From Microcaldota archaeon (GTDB taxonomy: Archaea > Micrarchaeota > Micrarchaeia > Micrarchaeales > Micrarchaeaceae): a stretch of 33,463 nt of DNA. Below the pieces are notes generated by a model. That model did no database searches, was not told where the DNA came from, and saw nothing but the letters and a program-made list of their open reading frames with translations. The stretch's first letter is position 1. Each line of letters opens with the position of its first letter. The translations under genes and the position numbers were made by a program. Below are positions 15,093 to 23,074 of this stretch, piece after piece. The stretch lies in assembly GCA_021834865.1 (NCBI GenBank), contig JAKBRD010000006.1:1-33463 (forward strand), in the 5' to 3' direction.

Positions 15093-16544
15093 TCATCGCG
15101 AAAACGTGATGCATGAATAGTTGCTTGGCACATATATTCCGTAATTCTTGCCTAAGCTGGCAACGGAATATCCTTCGGTATTTATGCTATCCGCATTTAT
15201 CCCCACATTATCAATTACTACGGCAGGGTATTTCTCGCTCGTTGAATTCATATTTCCGGGATAATGCGCAGGAATTCCGTAATACCTTAAATACACCCAC
15301 GCATTAGATATAACGCTGCAGTTTGCAATCCCTAAATTTCTTATTTCTGTGACGGCATCAAGCACCGTAATGTTCTTGGTTCCGGCAGAAACGAAGGGAT
15401 AATGATACTCTATCCCGAAATAAGAAGCTGCCAGAACTGCGACGTATATTACTGCAACCAAGGCAATCGCGGCATATGCATATCTTTTGTACTGGCCGTA
15501 CCTATTAATAGCCCTAGAAAAAAGCACCCCTAGCAGCAGCGCAGTGCAGGCATATATTTCATATCCCCATCTGGGCAGGTTGTTTATTGATGCATGTATT
15601 GACACTGCTGCGGTTCCAACTAGCGCAAGCAAAAAGGAAATGATTACTATCTTTTCTTTATACTCAAAACCATTTAGCAAAGGCTTGTGCCTTTTAGAGT
15701 GCGTGCCTTTATTCTTCAACAGCATAACTGCGGAAATTGCTATTGCTGCAAATATGAAAGGAATTATGTAAGCGAATATTATCGAGTAGGATTGGATAGC
15801 AGCGCTTACTATGCTGCTTTCGCTTACCTTATATATTACGAATGCCTCCCCGTATGATTGTAGATAACTTTCGATAGGATTTCCGAATACTGCAAAGTTC
15901 ACCGCAAACCATGCTGCCAGAACTGCAAGATAAGACAATAGCCCCTTCAGCCTCTCCTTTTTCGGAAGGAAAAACAGGAGCAGTATGAATATGGAAGAAA
16001 AGTATTTTGCCAGGCCTGCAAGGCTCAGCACCAATCCAGCTTGCCATTTTCCTCTAGCTGCCAGCCCTATGCCAAGCAATAGCAGCGCCATGGACAATAT
16101 TTCAGCCCCATTCAGAAGCGTGAGGTATATCACCACATAAGGGGTAAAAAGCATGGCAAGCATGAGAAACCGGTTTGTGCTTATCGAATCTGCTGCATAT
16201 ATCGACGCAATTATCAAAAACGCCAATTCTGCAACCACATAATACATTGGCCCGTAAGAACCCATCGGTATGAACGGCGCCATCAGCACCGACATGAGCG
16301 GAGCCCTGAACCATTCTACATAAAATATATTCTCATATGATATTGCCAGCGCTGCAGTATGGTTTGCAATGCTTGAATAAAAAGCCGTGCTTGCGAGAGC
16401 CTTTGCATAAAGCATATGCGCTGTGAAATCCCAATAATAACCACCTATGGAATTTATTCTGAAGACAATCAGCGAGCCTAGGATAAGCAGTATGGCAGCA
16501 TAAGCAGCCAGGAGATACAAGCTAATTTTTTTATTATCCTTCAT
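15093..16544 (-). CDS. GT-C family membrane glycosyltransferase (ArnT/PMT-like)
   Basis: A 483-aa polytopic membrane protein with about 11-12 hydrophobic helices. After the first helix comes YYWDFTAHMLYAKAL, with D39 and H43 in the position of the acidic motif of GT-C glycosyltransferases (first outer loop). Further family-like segments are LAGLAKYFSS and NLPRWGYEI in the middle, and the C-terminal 100 residues form a small soluble outer domain. Such enzymes transfer a sugar from a polyprenyl-phosphate donor to protein or lipid at the outer face. The ATG at 16544 has GGTG 8 nt upstream. No other glycan gene is adjacent, so the acceptor is unknown; the heavily sequon-containing surface proteins in this window are candidates only by inference. 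Confidence 0.75.
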   Translation of the reverse strand: MKDNKKISLYLLAAYAAILLILGSLIVFRINSIGGYYWDFTAHMLYAKALASTAFYSSIANHTAALAISYENIFYVEWFRAPLMSVLMAPFIPMGSYGPMYYVVAELAFLIIASIYAADSISTNRFLMLAMLFTPYVVIYLTLLNGAEILSMALLLLGIGLAARGKWQAGLVLSLAGLAKYFSSIFILLLFFLPKKERLKGLLSYLAVLAAWFAVNFAVFGNPIESYLQSYGEAFVIYKVSESSIVSAAIQSYSIIFAYIIPFIFAAIAISAVMLLKNKGTHSKRHKPLLNGFEYKEKIVIISFLLALVGTAAVSIHASINNLPRWGYEIYACTALLLGVLFSRAINRYGQYKRYAYAAIALVAVIYVAVLAASYFGIEYHYPFVSAGTKNITVLDAVTEIRNLGIANCSVISNAWVYLRYYGIPAHYPGNMNSTSEKYPAVVIDNVGINADSINTEGYSVASLGKNYGIYVPSNYSCITFSR

Positions 16545-16568
16545 TGTGATTGCACCTTAATGACAAAC

Positions 16569-16582
16569 TCTTTATTTTAAAC
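16569..16582. promoter_or_regulatory. Shared TATA-like element between divergent genes
   Basis: The sequence CTTTATTTTAAACT lies centrally in the 48-bp gap between the GT-C gene (minus) and the lipoate-ligase-like gene (plus), about 25 bp from both inferred transcript starts. The plus-strand message would be nearly leaderless. Confidence 0.45.
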
Positions 16583-16592
16583 TGCATAATAT

Positions 16593-17519
16593 ATGCATAT
16601 GTTTAATTATGAATACTGGGGGTTGAACAATTTAAGCATATCAGAGAACATGGCGCTCGAGGAGCTCATGCTTGAGGAAAGCGCCTTGAGAAATGTTGCA
16701 GGAATAAGGTTCTGGGATGTCAAGAAGGATTCAGTAGTTTTGGGGTATGGGGAATCGCCTAAGAATGTGAAGGGAGGAGATGCATCATTTGATCTTGCAA
16801 GGCGCATAACCGGAGGTTCCCACGTAGAGTTCGACAATGCCTGCCTAGCATACACGTTTACAGTGCCGCGGGACGGGAGCTTCAGGCATTACGAGGACAT
16901 GCGCAAGTATTTCGCAGAGCACGTATCCTCTGCGCTTTCGGATCTTGGCATAAGGGAAGTATACGCGGACAACAAAGCATCAACTATAAACGTTGGCGGA
17001 AAGGTGATTGCAAGCCATGCTATATTCTGGGGCGTAAAAAGCGCATTGCTTCATGGGCTTCTTCTCGTGGACCACTACGATGTAGAAAAGATAGCAAAAC
17101 GCATGATCCTTTCAAAAAGGAAAATAAGCGGCAGCGTATACGACGAAGCCGACGCCCTGAAGCTTGCTCCTGTCGCATCAGAGCTAATAAAATCAGCACA
17201 GCCAATTTCACGGGAAGAAAAAGCTGATTTTGCAAGGAAGGTCATATCAGAGAAATTGCTTGACTCGCTTACACAGGGAAACCACTCTAAGCTTTTTGTA
17301 AGCGAAAAAACCATTTCGCGTGCGGAAAGGCTCGTAAAAACAATGCACACAGATTCAAGATGGCTGGATCTCAGAAACCCCCCATATACTAAAGAGGCCG
17401 TAGAAGCTATACCTGGGGAGGAACTTAACGGACCATTGAAGGATGGATTGGGCTACTGCATGTATATAGAAGTCAGCGACAAGGATTTCAAAGAGATGGC
17501 AGCCCCAAAGGAAGAATAA
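16593..17519 (+). CDS. Lipoate-protein ligase A-like protein
   Basis: A 308-aa member of the lipoate/biotin ligase fold. Visible are RFWDVKKDSVVLGYGESP (strand and lipoate pocket), RRITGGSHVEFD (residues about 68-79) in place of the RRxxGGGxVxHD motif, and GGKVIASHAIFWGVKSALLH with the likely catalytic Lys followed by the LLHGLLLVD strand. A C-terminal accessory region of about 120 residues follows, as in full-length LplA. These enzymes activate lipoate with ATP and attach it to E2 or GcvH proteins. The third Gly of the motif is Ser and the His is Phe, so substrate preference may differ. No lipoylated target is encoded nearby. The ATG at 16599 is an alternative start. Confidence 0.8.
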   Translation: MHMFNYEYWGLNNLSISENMALEELMLEESALRNVAGIRFWDVKKDSVVLGYGESPKNVKGGDASFDLARRITGGSHVEFDNACLAYTFTVPRDGSFRHYEDMRKYFAEHVSSALSDLGIREVYADNKASTINVGGKVIASHAIFWGVKSALLHGLLLVDHYDVEKIAKRMILSKRKISGSVYDEADALKLAPVASELIKSAQPISREEKADFARKVISEKLLDSLTQGNHSKLFVSEKTISRAERLVKTMHTDSRWLDLRNPPYTKEAVEAIPGEELNGPLKDGLGYCMYIEVSDKDFKEMAAPKEE

Positions 17520-17577
17520 CAGATTTTAAGTATTATAAAAACAGCCCCACAGAGAGGGAAGAATGGTTTTCACCCAT

Positions 17578-17727
17578 TCACTGGCGCCTCAGATACGGAA
17601 AATATTTCTCCAATACCCTCATATTCGGCACGCCCAAATTCATCTCTTCCTTCTCCCTGAAGGATCTCAAGATGCTTTTACTTTCTTTGGTGCTTTCTGC
17701 ACCACTTCTCTTTTCTGTTTTATTCAT
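17578..17727 (-). CDS. Small charged protein of 49 aa
   Basis: A complete short frame from ATG at 17727 to TGA at 17578-17580, in the gap between two plus-strand genes. The protein starts MNKTEKRSGAESTKESKS and ends YFPYLRRQ. It is rich in Lys, Glu, Arg and Ser, with no membrane segment and no Cys. It is supported by a good ribosome binding site (AGGTGA, 5 nt before the ATG), a TATA box at about 17781-17795 and a leader hairpin. I do not recognise it. It is likely a lineage-specific small protein; its disordered, basic/acidic N-terminus suggests binding to nucleic acid or a partner protein, which is speculation. Confidence 0.6.
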   Translation of the reverse strand: MNKTEKRSGAESTKESKSILRSFREKEEMNLGVPNMRVLEKYFPYLRRQ

Positions 17728-17732
17728 TCTTT

Positions 17733-17762
17733 CACCTAAGCACAACGGGCGTGCCTTAGGCG
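17733..17762 (-). promoter_or_regulatory. Leader hairpin covering the ribosome binding site of the 49-aa gene
   Basis: On the minus strand CGCCTAAGGCAC pairs with GTGCTTAGGTG: 11 bp with one bulged G and a 7-nt loop. The 3' arm contains the GGTG ribosome binding site of the ATG at 17727. The expected transcript start (about 17762) is the first base of the stem. Confidence 0.5.
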
Positions 17763-17776
17763 CTAGCAGAAGTATA

Positions 17777-17803
17777 TGGTAAAAATATATTTAAATCTTA
17801 CCA
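17777..17803 (-). promoter_or_regulatory. TATA box framed by an inverted repeat (49-aa gene promoter)
   Basis: Arms TGGTAA (17777-17782) and TTACCA (17798-17803) flank the minus-strand TATA element TTTAAATATATTTT. The layout would suit a repressor competing with TBP. Confidence 0.45.
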
Positions 17804-17851
17804 AAGGCAATCCTTTTAAACTTTAATTGAAATAATAAAACGAGTGTTTGC

Positions 17852-19354
17852 ATGGTGAATAAAGCGGTAAGCTACATAATAGGAATAATAGTAATACTCG
17901 CTATAATATACATAGCGATAGGGCTTGTAACGCCAAGGCCATCGATTGCGACTACTACGGTTTCTCCGTTGGTTTCTTCTAATGGCACAGTGGCGTTTAT
18001 GCTTACGGATCCGGCTCAGGTACCTTCAGGTACAACCGCACTGAACGTAACGTTCAGCGGAGCTAGGCTGCATGAAACAGGCGCAACGAATTCCTCCGGC
18101 TTTGTGCATATAAACGCCTCAGGCACTATAAACCTGCTTTCGCTGCTTAACGTTTCTCAGACGCTTGGCATCGCATCTTTAAACAAGACCAAGGCATACG
18201 ACTCAATAATATTGAATGTTAGCTCTTCCACAATCACAATAAACGGAACTGCTTACAACGTTACGCTTCCATCAAACAAGCTTGACGTGCACGTAAGCAA
18301 TGTAAATGGAACAAGCGGCGCAGTGCTTGTAGACCTTTCGCCAACCATAGTGCAGATAATTTCGGCAAACCAGACAATGTTCGTAATGGTGCCATCGGTA
18401 AAAGCGGTTATAGTGGGCTCTAGCAATGTGAACAGCACTGTCATAAAAGTAGGCGCAAGGGCAAGGCTAAATGCAAACATACACTCAAAGCTTTCGCTCG
18501 CAACTCCTAACGTGGCTATAACAAACGCATCGCTAAGCGAAGAAGCCAACCGCACGGACTTTAGCGTTACCGTAAAGAACTCCGGAAATTCGACTGCTTA
18601 TGTAAACCACATACTTCTATTTGGAATAATGAGCATGAATCTGAGCGCAGGCGCAAATGCGCGCCTTCACGCTGCAGTGCAGCAGGTTCCAGAACCATAC
18701 CTGTTCCAGTCCAGTGGCTTCGGAGGAATAACTTCAATAATAAGCCAATATTCAAACGGAAGTTATAATCTGAGTTCGCTTTACGGGGAGCTTTCAAGCA
18801 AATATGGAGTAAATCTAAGTGCTGGAGCAAAGGCAGGGATATCTTCTGCGCTCAAAAGCCATAACCTGTCAAGCCTGCTGGGCCATATCGCGAACAGCAG
18901 CATAAACCTAACTGCAATAACTTCAAATTATTCCGCATTCAACAGCGAATTCGGCCTAAACGTAAGCCCGTCCGTATTCAATTCAATACGCGCAAACATC
19001 CAAAATAAGCTAAATCTGTCGGTCATGGAGTCAATGCACAATTTCAATATCAGCAATGTAAAGCTAAGGGGTTTCATACAGGCTGCAAACGCATTCAACG
19101 GGCGCTACCACAACATGCTGGCATTCATAATAAGCACCAACGGCACGCTGATGCTTCCGTTCGATGCCAACCAGGCTGAAGGCCCGCAGGGGTATGCCAT
19201 AGCGCCTGGCTCAAGCGCAACGTTTACCTACAACGGGGCCATATCCGTTGGTAACGGCAGGCTTGTAATAATGCCTCTTCAAAACCAGACCTATTCAGTT
19301 AGGGTAACTGGCGAGGCAGGAGCAATAGCAATGTCAAACGTGACGGCAAGCTGA
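17852..19354 (+). CDS. Membrane-anchored surface protein with DUF4382-like domain and internal repeats
   Basis: A 500-aa protein with one N-terminal membrane helix (residues about 6-27, VSYIIGIIVILAIIYIAIGL) and the rest outside. Residues about 46-195 match the DUF4382 pattern: AFMLTDPAQVPSGTTALNVT opening, a WVxI-like strand, INLLSLLN, a Y-x-SIILNVSSSTITINGTAYNVT strand pair and a closing VPSVKAVIVG. Then a CARDB-like strand region (FSVTVKNSGNSTAYVNHILL) and two helical repeats of about 40 residues (NLSSLYGELSSKYGVNLS, then NLTAITSNYSAFNSEFGLNV). About 30 N-x-S/T sequons suggest dense glycosylation. It is likely a cell-surface component. It is preceded by an AT-rich promoter region (TTTTAAACTTTAAT, about 17814-17827). 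Confidence 0.75.
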   Translation: MVNKAVSYIIGIIVILAIIYIAIGLVTPRPSIATTTVSPLVSSNGTVAFMLTDPAQVPSGTTALNVTFSGARLHETGATNSSGFVHINASGTINLLSLLNVSQTLGIASLNKTKAYDSIILNVSSSTITINGTAYNVTLPSNKLDVHVSNVNGTSGAVLVDLSPTIVQIISANQTMFVMVPSVKAVIVGSSNVNSTVIKVGARARLNANIHSKLSLATPNVAITNASLSEEANRTDFSVTVKNSGNSTAYVNHILLFGIMSMNLSAGANARLHAAVQQVPEPYLFQSSGFGGITSIISQYSNGSYNLSSLYGELSSKYGVNLSAGAKAGISSALKSHNLSSLLGHIANSSINLTAITSNYSAFNSEFGLNVSPSVFNSIRANIQNKLNLSVMESMHNFNISNVKLRGFIQAANAFNGRYHNMLAFIISTNGTLMLPFDANQAEGPQGYAIAPGSSATFTYNGAISVGNGRLVIMPLQNQTYSVRVTGEAGAIAMSNVTAS

Positions 19355-19428
19355 TTCTGGAAATTGCACAGCCGCAAAAGGGCTGGCCCTTCCCCAAGGG
19401 CTAACCTAATCACAAATCCCAGCCATAG

Positions 19429-19440
19429 CTATAAATACGC
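19429..19440 (+). promoter_or_regulatory. TATA box of the tmk operon
   Basis: GCTATAAATACG, about 43 bp before the tmk ATG. The ribosome binding site GGTGG lies at 19469-19473. Confidence 0.6.
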
Positions 19441-19476
19441 TCAAATACAAAAGCACCTAGATAAAACCGGTGGTTC

Positions 19477-20094
19477 ATGGTGTTCATAGTCATAGAAGGC
19501 ATAGACGGTGCTGGTAAGACTACACAGGTGAAAGCTTTGTGCGCGAGCCTTTCAAAGCTCGGATACGAAGTCGTTGAGGAAAGGGAGCCTACCGATGGGC
19601 CCATCGGTAAATTCATAAGGCAAGTTTTAGGCGAAAAGGTAAATCTAGACTTGATTTCGCTGCAGTTGCTCTTCGTTGCAGACAGGAACGAACACATCAA
19701 AGCCATAAAGCGCACAATCGAAAGCTCGATAGTAATATGTGACAGGTACTACTATTCTACAATAGCTTATGGCGAAGCCTCGGGAGCAGACAGAAAATAC
19801 CTCGAAGACATGAATTCAATATTCCCGGTACCTGACAAAACCTTTTTCATAGACATTAGCCCGGAAAAAGCAGTAGAAAGAATAGCTTCATCGCGAACCG
19901 AAAGGGAGATATTCGAGAAACTTGACTTTATAAAAAAGATTTCAAAATCGTACTCGAAATTCACGGACCATAGCATAGAGCATTTAGACGGAGACAAGGA
20001 TATAGGAGACATTTCCAACGAGCTCCTGCTCAAGACTAAAACCTTTCTTGAAGCGCATGGGATAAAAGCTAAAGGCAACGTAGCAAAAAAGTGA
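19477..20094 (+). CDS. tmk: Thymidylate kinase
   Basis: A 205-aa dTMP kinase, normal length. The P-loop EGIDGAGKTT (residues 7-16), the REPTDGPIGKFIR substrate segment, the DRYYYSTIAYG motif (about 89-99) and the LID region SRTEREIFEKL are all present. It makes dTDP from dTMP for DNA synthesis. The Arg in the P-loop seen in some types is absent here and basic residues sit in the LID. It is followed by the cobalamin adenosyltransferase gene at a 5-nt distance. Confidence 0.95.
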   Translation: MVFIVIEGIDGAGKTTQVKALCASLSKLGYEVVEEREPTDGPIGKFIRQVLGEKVNLDLISLQLLFVADRNEHIKAIKRTIESSIVICDRYYYSTIAYGEASGADRKYLEDMNSIFPVPDKTFFIDISPEKAVERIASSRTEREIFEKLDFIKKISKSYSKFTDHSIEHLDGDKDIGDISNELLLKTKTFLEAHGIKAKGNVAKK

Positions 20095-20099
20095 TTTTA

Positions 20100-20687
20100 A
20101 TGCCAGCAAAATATTATACGGGTCTCGGCGACAAAAAAGAGACGTCAATAGGCAATGTGCATGCGGCAAAATCCGAGCCAATATTCTGGGCAGTGGGCGA
20201 CATAGACGAATTGAATACCAAAATAGGCATGCTCGTAGCGCTTCTTGAAAAAAACAAAAACGAATACGCAATAAGCATAAAAGGCGGCAAGCTTAAGCTA
20301 AAAGACGCATTGCTATCCATCCAGAGCGACCTGTTCTCGATAGGAGCAGACATAGCTTCTTCTGCAAACAATGCTTTTGTGCCGAAAAGGCGAATAAGCA
20401 GGGAAGATGTGCAAAGGCTTGAGTCATACGCGGATTCCATGGGGTCTGCGTTCCCAGGGCTTTCAAGCTTCGTGCTTCCGGGAGGCTGCGTCGAAGCCGC
20501 AGCGGCTGACGAAGCGCGCGCAGTTGCAAGAAGGGCGGAAAGATCAGTAGTAAATGCAGCAAACAGCTTCAAAATAGAAAATGTTGAAATACTCGCTTAC
20601 ATGAACAGGCTTTCCTCAGTGCTTTTTGTTGCTGCCAGATTCATAAACAATGCAAACGGAGTAAAAGAAACCCCTCCAGACTATTGA
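20100..20687 (+). CDS. Cob(I)alamin adenosyltransferase, PduO type
   Basis: A 195-aa enzyme of the PduO/MMAB family that adenosylates cob(I)alamin with ATP to give coenzyme B12. The N-terminal TGLGDKKETSIG replaces the usual TRTGDxGxT ATP-binding motif. DIDELNTKIG, SDLFSIGADI, FVLPGG and ARAVARRAERSVV follow in the family order. The ATG at 20100 is chosen because the GTGAT ribosome binding site overlaps the tmk stop codon; the upstream GTG would start inside it. Its 3' end overlaps scpB's 3' end by 7 bp on the opposite strand. With the B12-type radical SAM protein it points to cobalamin use, probably by uptake. Confidence 0.9.
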   Translation: MPAKYYTGLGDKKETSIGNVHAAKSEPIFWAVGDIDELNTKIGMLVALLEKNKNEYAISIKGGKLKLKDALLSIQSDLFSIGADIASSANNAFVPKRRISREDVQRLESYADSMGSAFPGLSSFVLPGGCVEAAAADEARAVARRAERSVVNAANSFKIENVEILAYMNRLSSVLFVAARFINNANGVKETPPDY

Positions 20688-21160
20688 CCTTTTGGCACGT
20701 TGAAATACTCGTGAAACTTCTGTGTTGTAGTTATCCTTTTTGTCCTGCCATAAGTCTCGGCCTTGACAAAATCCTTTTCCTTCAGCTCTTTCATCTGCTC
20801 GTAGACTGAAGTGCCAAAAGCCTTCACTATGTCGCTCTGGAGTATAGGTTCTTTCCTGCTTATGTACGCCAATATCTTAAGTGCAGCTTTAGATATTTCA
20901 GGTGTTCCTGCGAGGCTGTTGACCTTCGAAGCGTAAGGCTCCTTCAGGGTTAGCAGGTATTTGCCCCCTATTGAAACAACAGCGAGAGCGTTGTCGCTTC
21001 CGGAATATTTTTCCATTAGCTTTTTTACCAGGCCTTCAACATATCCCTTAGAAGCAATGCCGCTGGCTTCCGCAAGCTCGTCGACGCTCATTGCCCTGCC
21101 CGTGACAAACAGCACCGCTTCGACAAGCTTCATGCTTTCGTTTTCTTGACTCTCAGCCAT
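20681..21160 (-). CDS. scpB: Segregation and condensation protein ScpB
   Basis: A 159-aa winged-helix kleisin partner. Visible are KLVEAVLFVTGRAMSVDELAEASG, the VSIGGKYLLTLK strand and EISKAALKILAYISRKEPILQSDI (second winged helix, the most conserved part of ScpB), ending with YGRTKRITTTQKFHEYFNV. It binds ScpA in the SMC complex. Its ATG overlaps the scpA stop by one base (TAATG), so the two are coupled. It is shorter than typical bacterial ScpB at the C-terminus. Confidence 0.93.
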   Translation of the reverse strand: MAESQENESMKLVEAVLFVTGRAMSVDELAEASGIASKGYVEGLVKKLMEKYSGSDNALAVVSIGGKYLLTLKEPYASKVNSLAGTPEISKAALKILAYISRKEPILQSDIVKAFGTSVYEQMKELKEKDFVKAETYGRTKRITTTQKFHEYFNVPKGQ

Positions 21161-21909
21161 TAACTCACTGCCCTTTCAGGCGCTGCACTTTCGCGTCTTA
21201 TTATCTTTATCATTATTTCGCCAAAAAATTCCTCCTGGGACATGGCCACAGAGCCGTTATTGTGCAAATACAGCAGCGGCACGAAAAAATCCATCAGCAT
21301 CCCATAGCCGTCAGGGAAATACCTTTTTACCGAATTGAAAGAGGTTATGCCGTACTTGTCTGAATTATCCGCGACAAGCTTTAGGACATCTTCAATCTTC
21401 TTGTCTATGTCTTCTACCTCTATGTTTAGCTCTATGGGCTCGGCGAAGAACCTTTCCCTTTCTACGCGCTTGGCCTCCAATTTTATAGCGTCGTCAAGAG
21501 CAGCCACCAGCTGTTCCAAGGTTATCCTGGATTGGGGCTGGTGCCTTGTCCTAGGCACAAGCTCTCCAACATCGGGCCTATCGCGAGCAGGCTGCTCCGT
21601 ATCGTCATAAAATTCCTCCGCTGGCTCCTCAAAGAACTTCATTGTGTCGCTTTTGATGCGAAGCAGCACAGACGCTGCGAATATCACGTTGGCAGGCATG
21701 AAAAGGTCAAGCAGTTTCATCTTGTTTATGGTTTCCACATAAGAATCCACTATCTTGGTTATGTCTATGTTCCAAGGGTCTAGCTTGTTGGTTTCAACAA
21801 GCATTATTATTAGCTCCTTCCACGTTGCGTTGCCTACGAGTTCCACTATGTCAAAACCGTCTTCGGTAGCGTAGCTCTCTATGGATTCCGACCGCTTTAT
21901 TATCTCCAT
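21160..21909 (-). CDS. scpA: Segregation and condensation protein ScpA (kleisin)
   Basis: A 249-aa kleisin. The N-terminal part has TWKELIIMLVETNKLDPWNIDITKI, the ScpA signature, followed by FMPANVIFAASVLLRIKSD. An acidic linker (FFEEPAEEFYDD) and a C-terminal winged helix (KYFPDGYGMLMDFFVPLLYLHNNGSVAMSQEEFFGEI) follow. It bridges the SMC heads for chromosome compaction. A TATA box at 21949-21959 (minus) and GTGATG 6 nt before the ATG support the start. No smc gene is in the window. Confidence 0.93.
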   Translation of the reverse strand: MEIIKRSESIESYATEDGFDIVELVGNATWKELIIMLVETNKLDPWNIDITKIVDSYVETINKMKLLDLFMPANVIFAASVLLRIKSDTMKFFEEPAEEFYDDTEQPARDRPDVGELVPRTRHQPQSRITLEQLVAALDDAIKLEAKRVERERFFAEPIELNIEVEDIDKKIEDVLKLVADNSDKYGITSFNSVKRYFPDGYGMLMDFFVPLLYLHNNGSVAMSQEEFFGEIMIKIIRRESAAPERAVS

Positions 21910-21948
21910 CGGGTCATCACAGGTCTGGTCAATTGCTATTGTGATTCA

Positions 21949-22002
21949 GTATATAAAAACATTATGCTGCCAAGGCAGTGCCCATTCTATTGCTATATAA
22001 AA
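21949..22002. promoter_or_regulatory. Divergent promoters of scpAB (minus) and htpX (plus)
   Basis: A minus TATA box TTTTTATATAC lies at 21949-21959 and a plus TATA box CTATATAAAA at about 21993-22002. The plus one lies about 26 bp before the GTG of htpX, so that message may be leaderless. Confidence 0.55.
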
Positions 22003-22023
22003 TCTTTGATATAAAAATTAAGT

Positions 22024-23052
22024 GTGGCTTTTCAGACTGCAAAAAATGGCCAGGCTTCAATTGCTTTAGCGGAGCTTATGGCAAAAATTGCCCTGAGCAT
22101 GTTTCTCTCAATAGCCATAGGGTTTGCAATAATATGGGTTATAACATTCTACTTGGGGTTTGACATATATGAGACGCTCATAACCGCAGCTGCAGTTTTC
22201 GTTTTCCAATTTTACATATCGCCAAAGCTGATAATAATAGCCACAAAGCTCAGGTATGCTGGCAAAGACGAGTATCCACAATTGCAGGAGATGGTATCTG
22301 AACTATCAAAAGAATACGACATTAAGCCGCCGAAGCTTGCGATAGCCCCTGCAAGGGAGCCTAACGCTTTCGTATTTGGCCGCACATCGCATAGCCCTAC
22401 ATTGGTTATACATGAGGGGCTGCTTTCTGTACTGGGTGCAGAAGAGCTAAAGGCAGTCCTAGTGCACGAGATGGCGCACATAATGCACGGGGACTTTTCA
22501 GTTATGACCTTCACATCTTTTGTGCCAATGCTTGCATACCTTGTTGCCAGGGACGTGCTTTGGACAAGCCTATTCGACGACGGCAAGAATGCGGCATCAT
22601 ACCTGATATTGTTTGGCATGCTGGCATTTGTCGTTTATTTCATATCCGAGCTCATAGTATTGCCTGTCTCGCGCCAAAGAGAGTCCTACGCAGACCTATA
22701 CTGTGCAGAGAGCACCCACAAGCCCGAGAACCTCTCAAGGGCTCTATACAAAATATCGTACGCCAATTTCAAGACTAAAAATGGATCAAAGAGCGCGACT
22801 TCGGCCCGCTCATTTTACCTAATCGATTTCTTCAATATCGACAAGGATATGTGGGAGCTAAAGAACCACTATGAGCAGCTCAAGGGCATGGTCCCTGGCA
22901 TAGACATAAGCACCGTAATAAAAGGGGAAAGGCAGTCGCGCAATGGGCTTCTGGGGATGCTCAATTCGATGCTGTCAACGCACCCTCTGACATACAGGCG
23001 CATAATCTCCCTTGCAAAGGAGAAGCAGGCAATGGAAAAGGAGAGCAGCTGA
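22024..23052 (+). CDS. htpX: HtpX-like membrane zinc metalloprotease (M48)
   Basis: A 342-aa M48 protease. Two N-terminal membrane helices (about 25-45 and 51-70) are followed by the catalytic domain with HEMAH (residues 148-152), whose two His bind zinc. The third ligand is E220 in RESYAD (220-224), and two more hydrophobic segments lie between them, the HtpX topology. It is likely to degrade damaged membrane proteins. The GTG at 22024 fits the promoter position (leaderless); ATG at 22078 (MAKIALSMF), with GGAG just before it, would give the more usual short N-terminus and may be the true start. Confidence 0.92.
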   Translation: MAFQTAKNGQASIALAELMAKIALSMFLSIAIGFAIIWVITFYLGFDIYETLITAAAVFVFQFYISPKLIIIATKLRYAGKDEYPQLQEMVSELSKEYDIKPPKLAIAPAREPNAFVFGRTSHSPTLVIHEGLLSVLGAEELKAVLVHEMAHIMHGDFSVMTFTSFVPMLAYLVARDVLWTSLFDDGKNAASYLILFGMLAFVVYFISELIVLPVSRQRESYADLYCAESTHKPENLSRALYKISYANFKTKNGSKSATSARSFYLIDFFNIDKDMWELKNHYEQLKGMVPGIDISTVIKGERQSRNGLLGMLNSMLSTHPLTYRRIISLAKEKQAMEKESS

Positions 23053-23074
23053 TTGTGCATTAAACGATTATGCA

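Noticed and set aside
19365..19402. GC-rich inverted repeats (AAGGGC/GCCCTT) after the DUF4382 gene as terminator
   Set aside because: The loop is only 2 nt and no T-rich tract follows.
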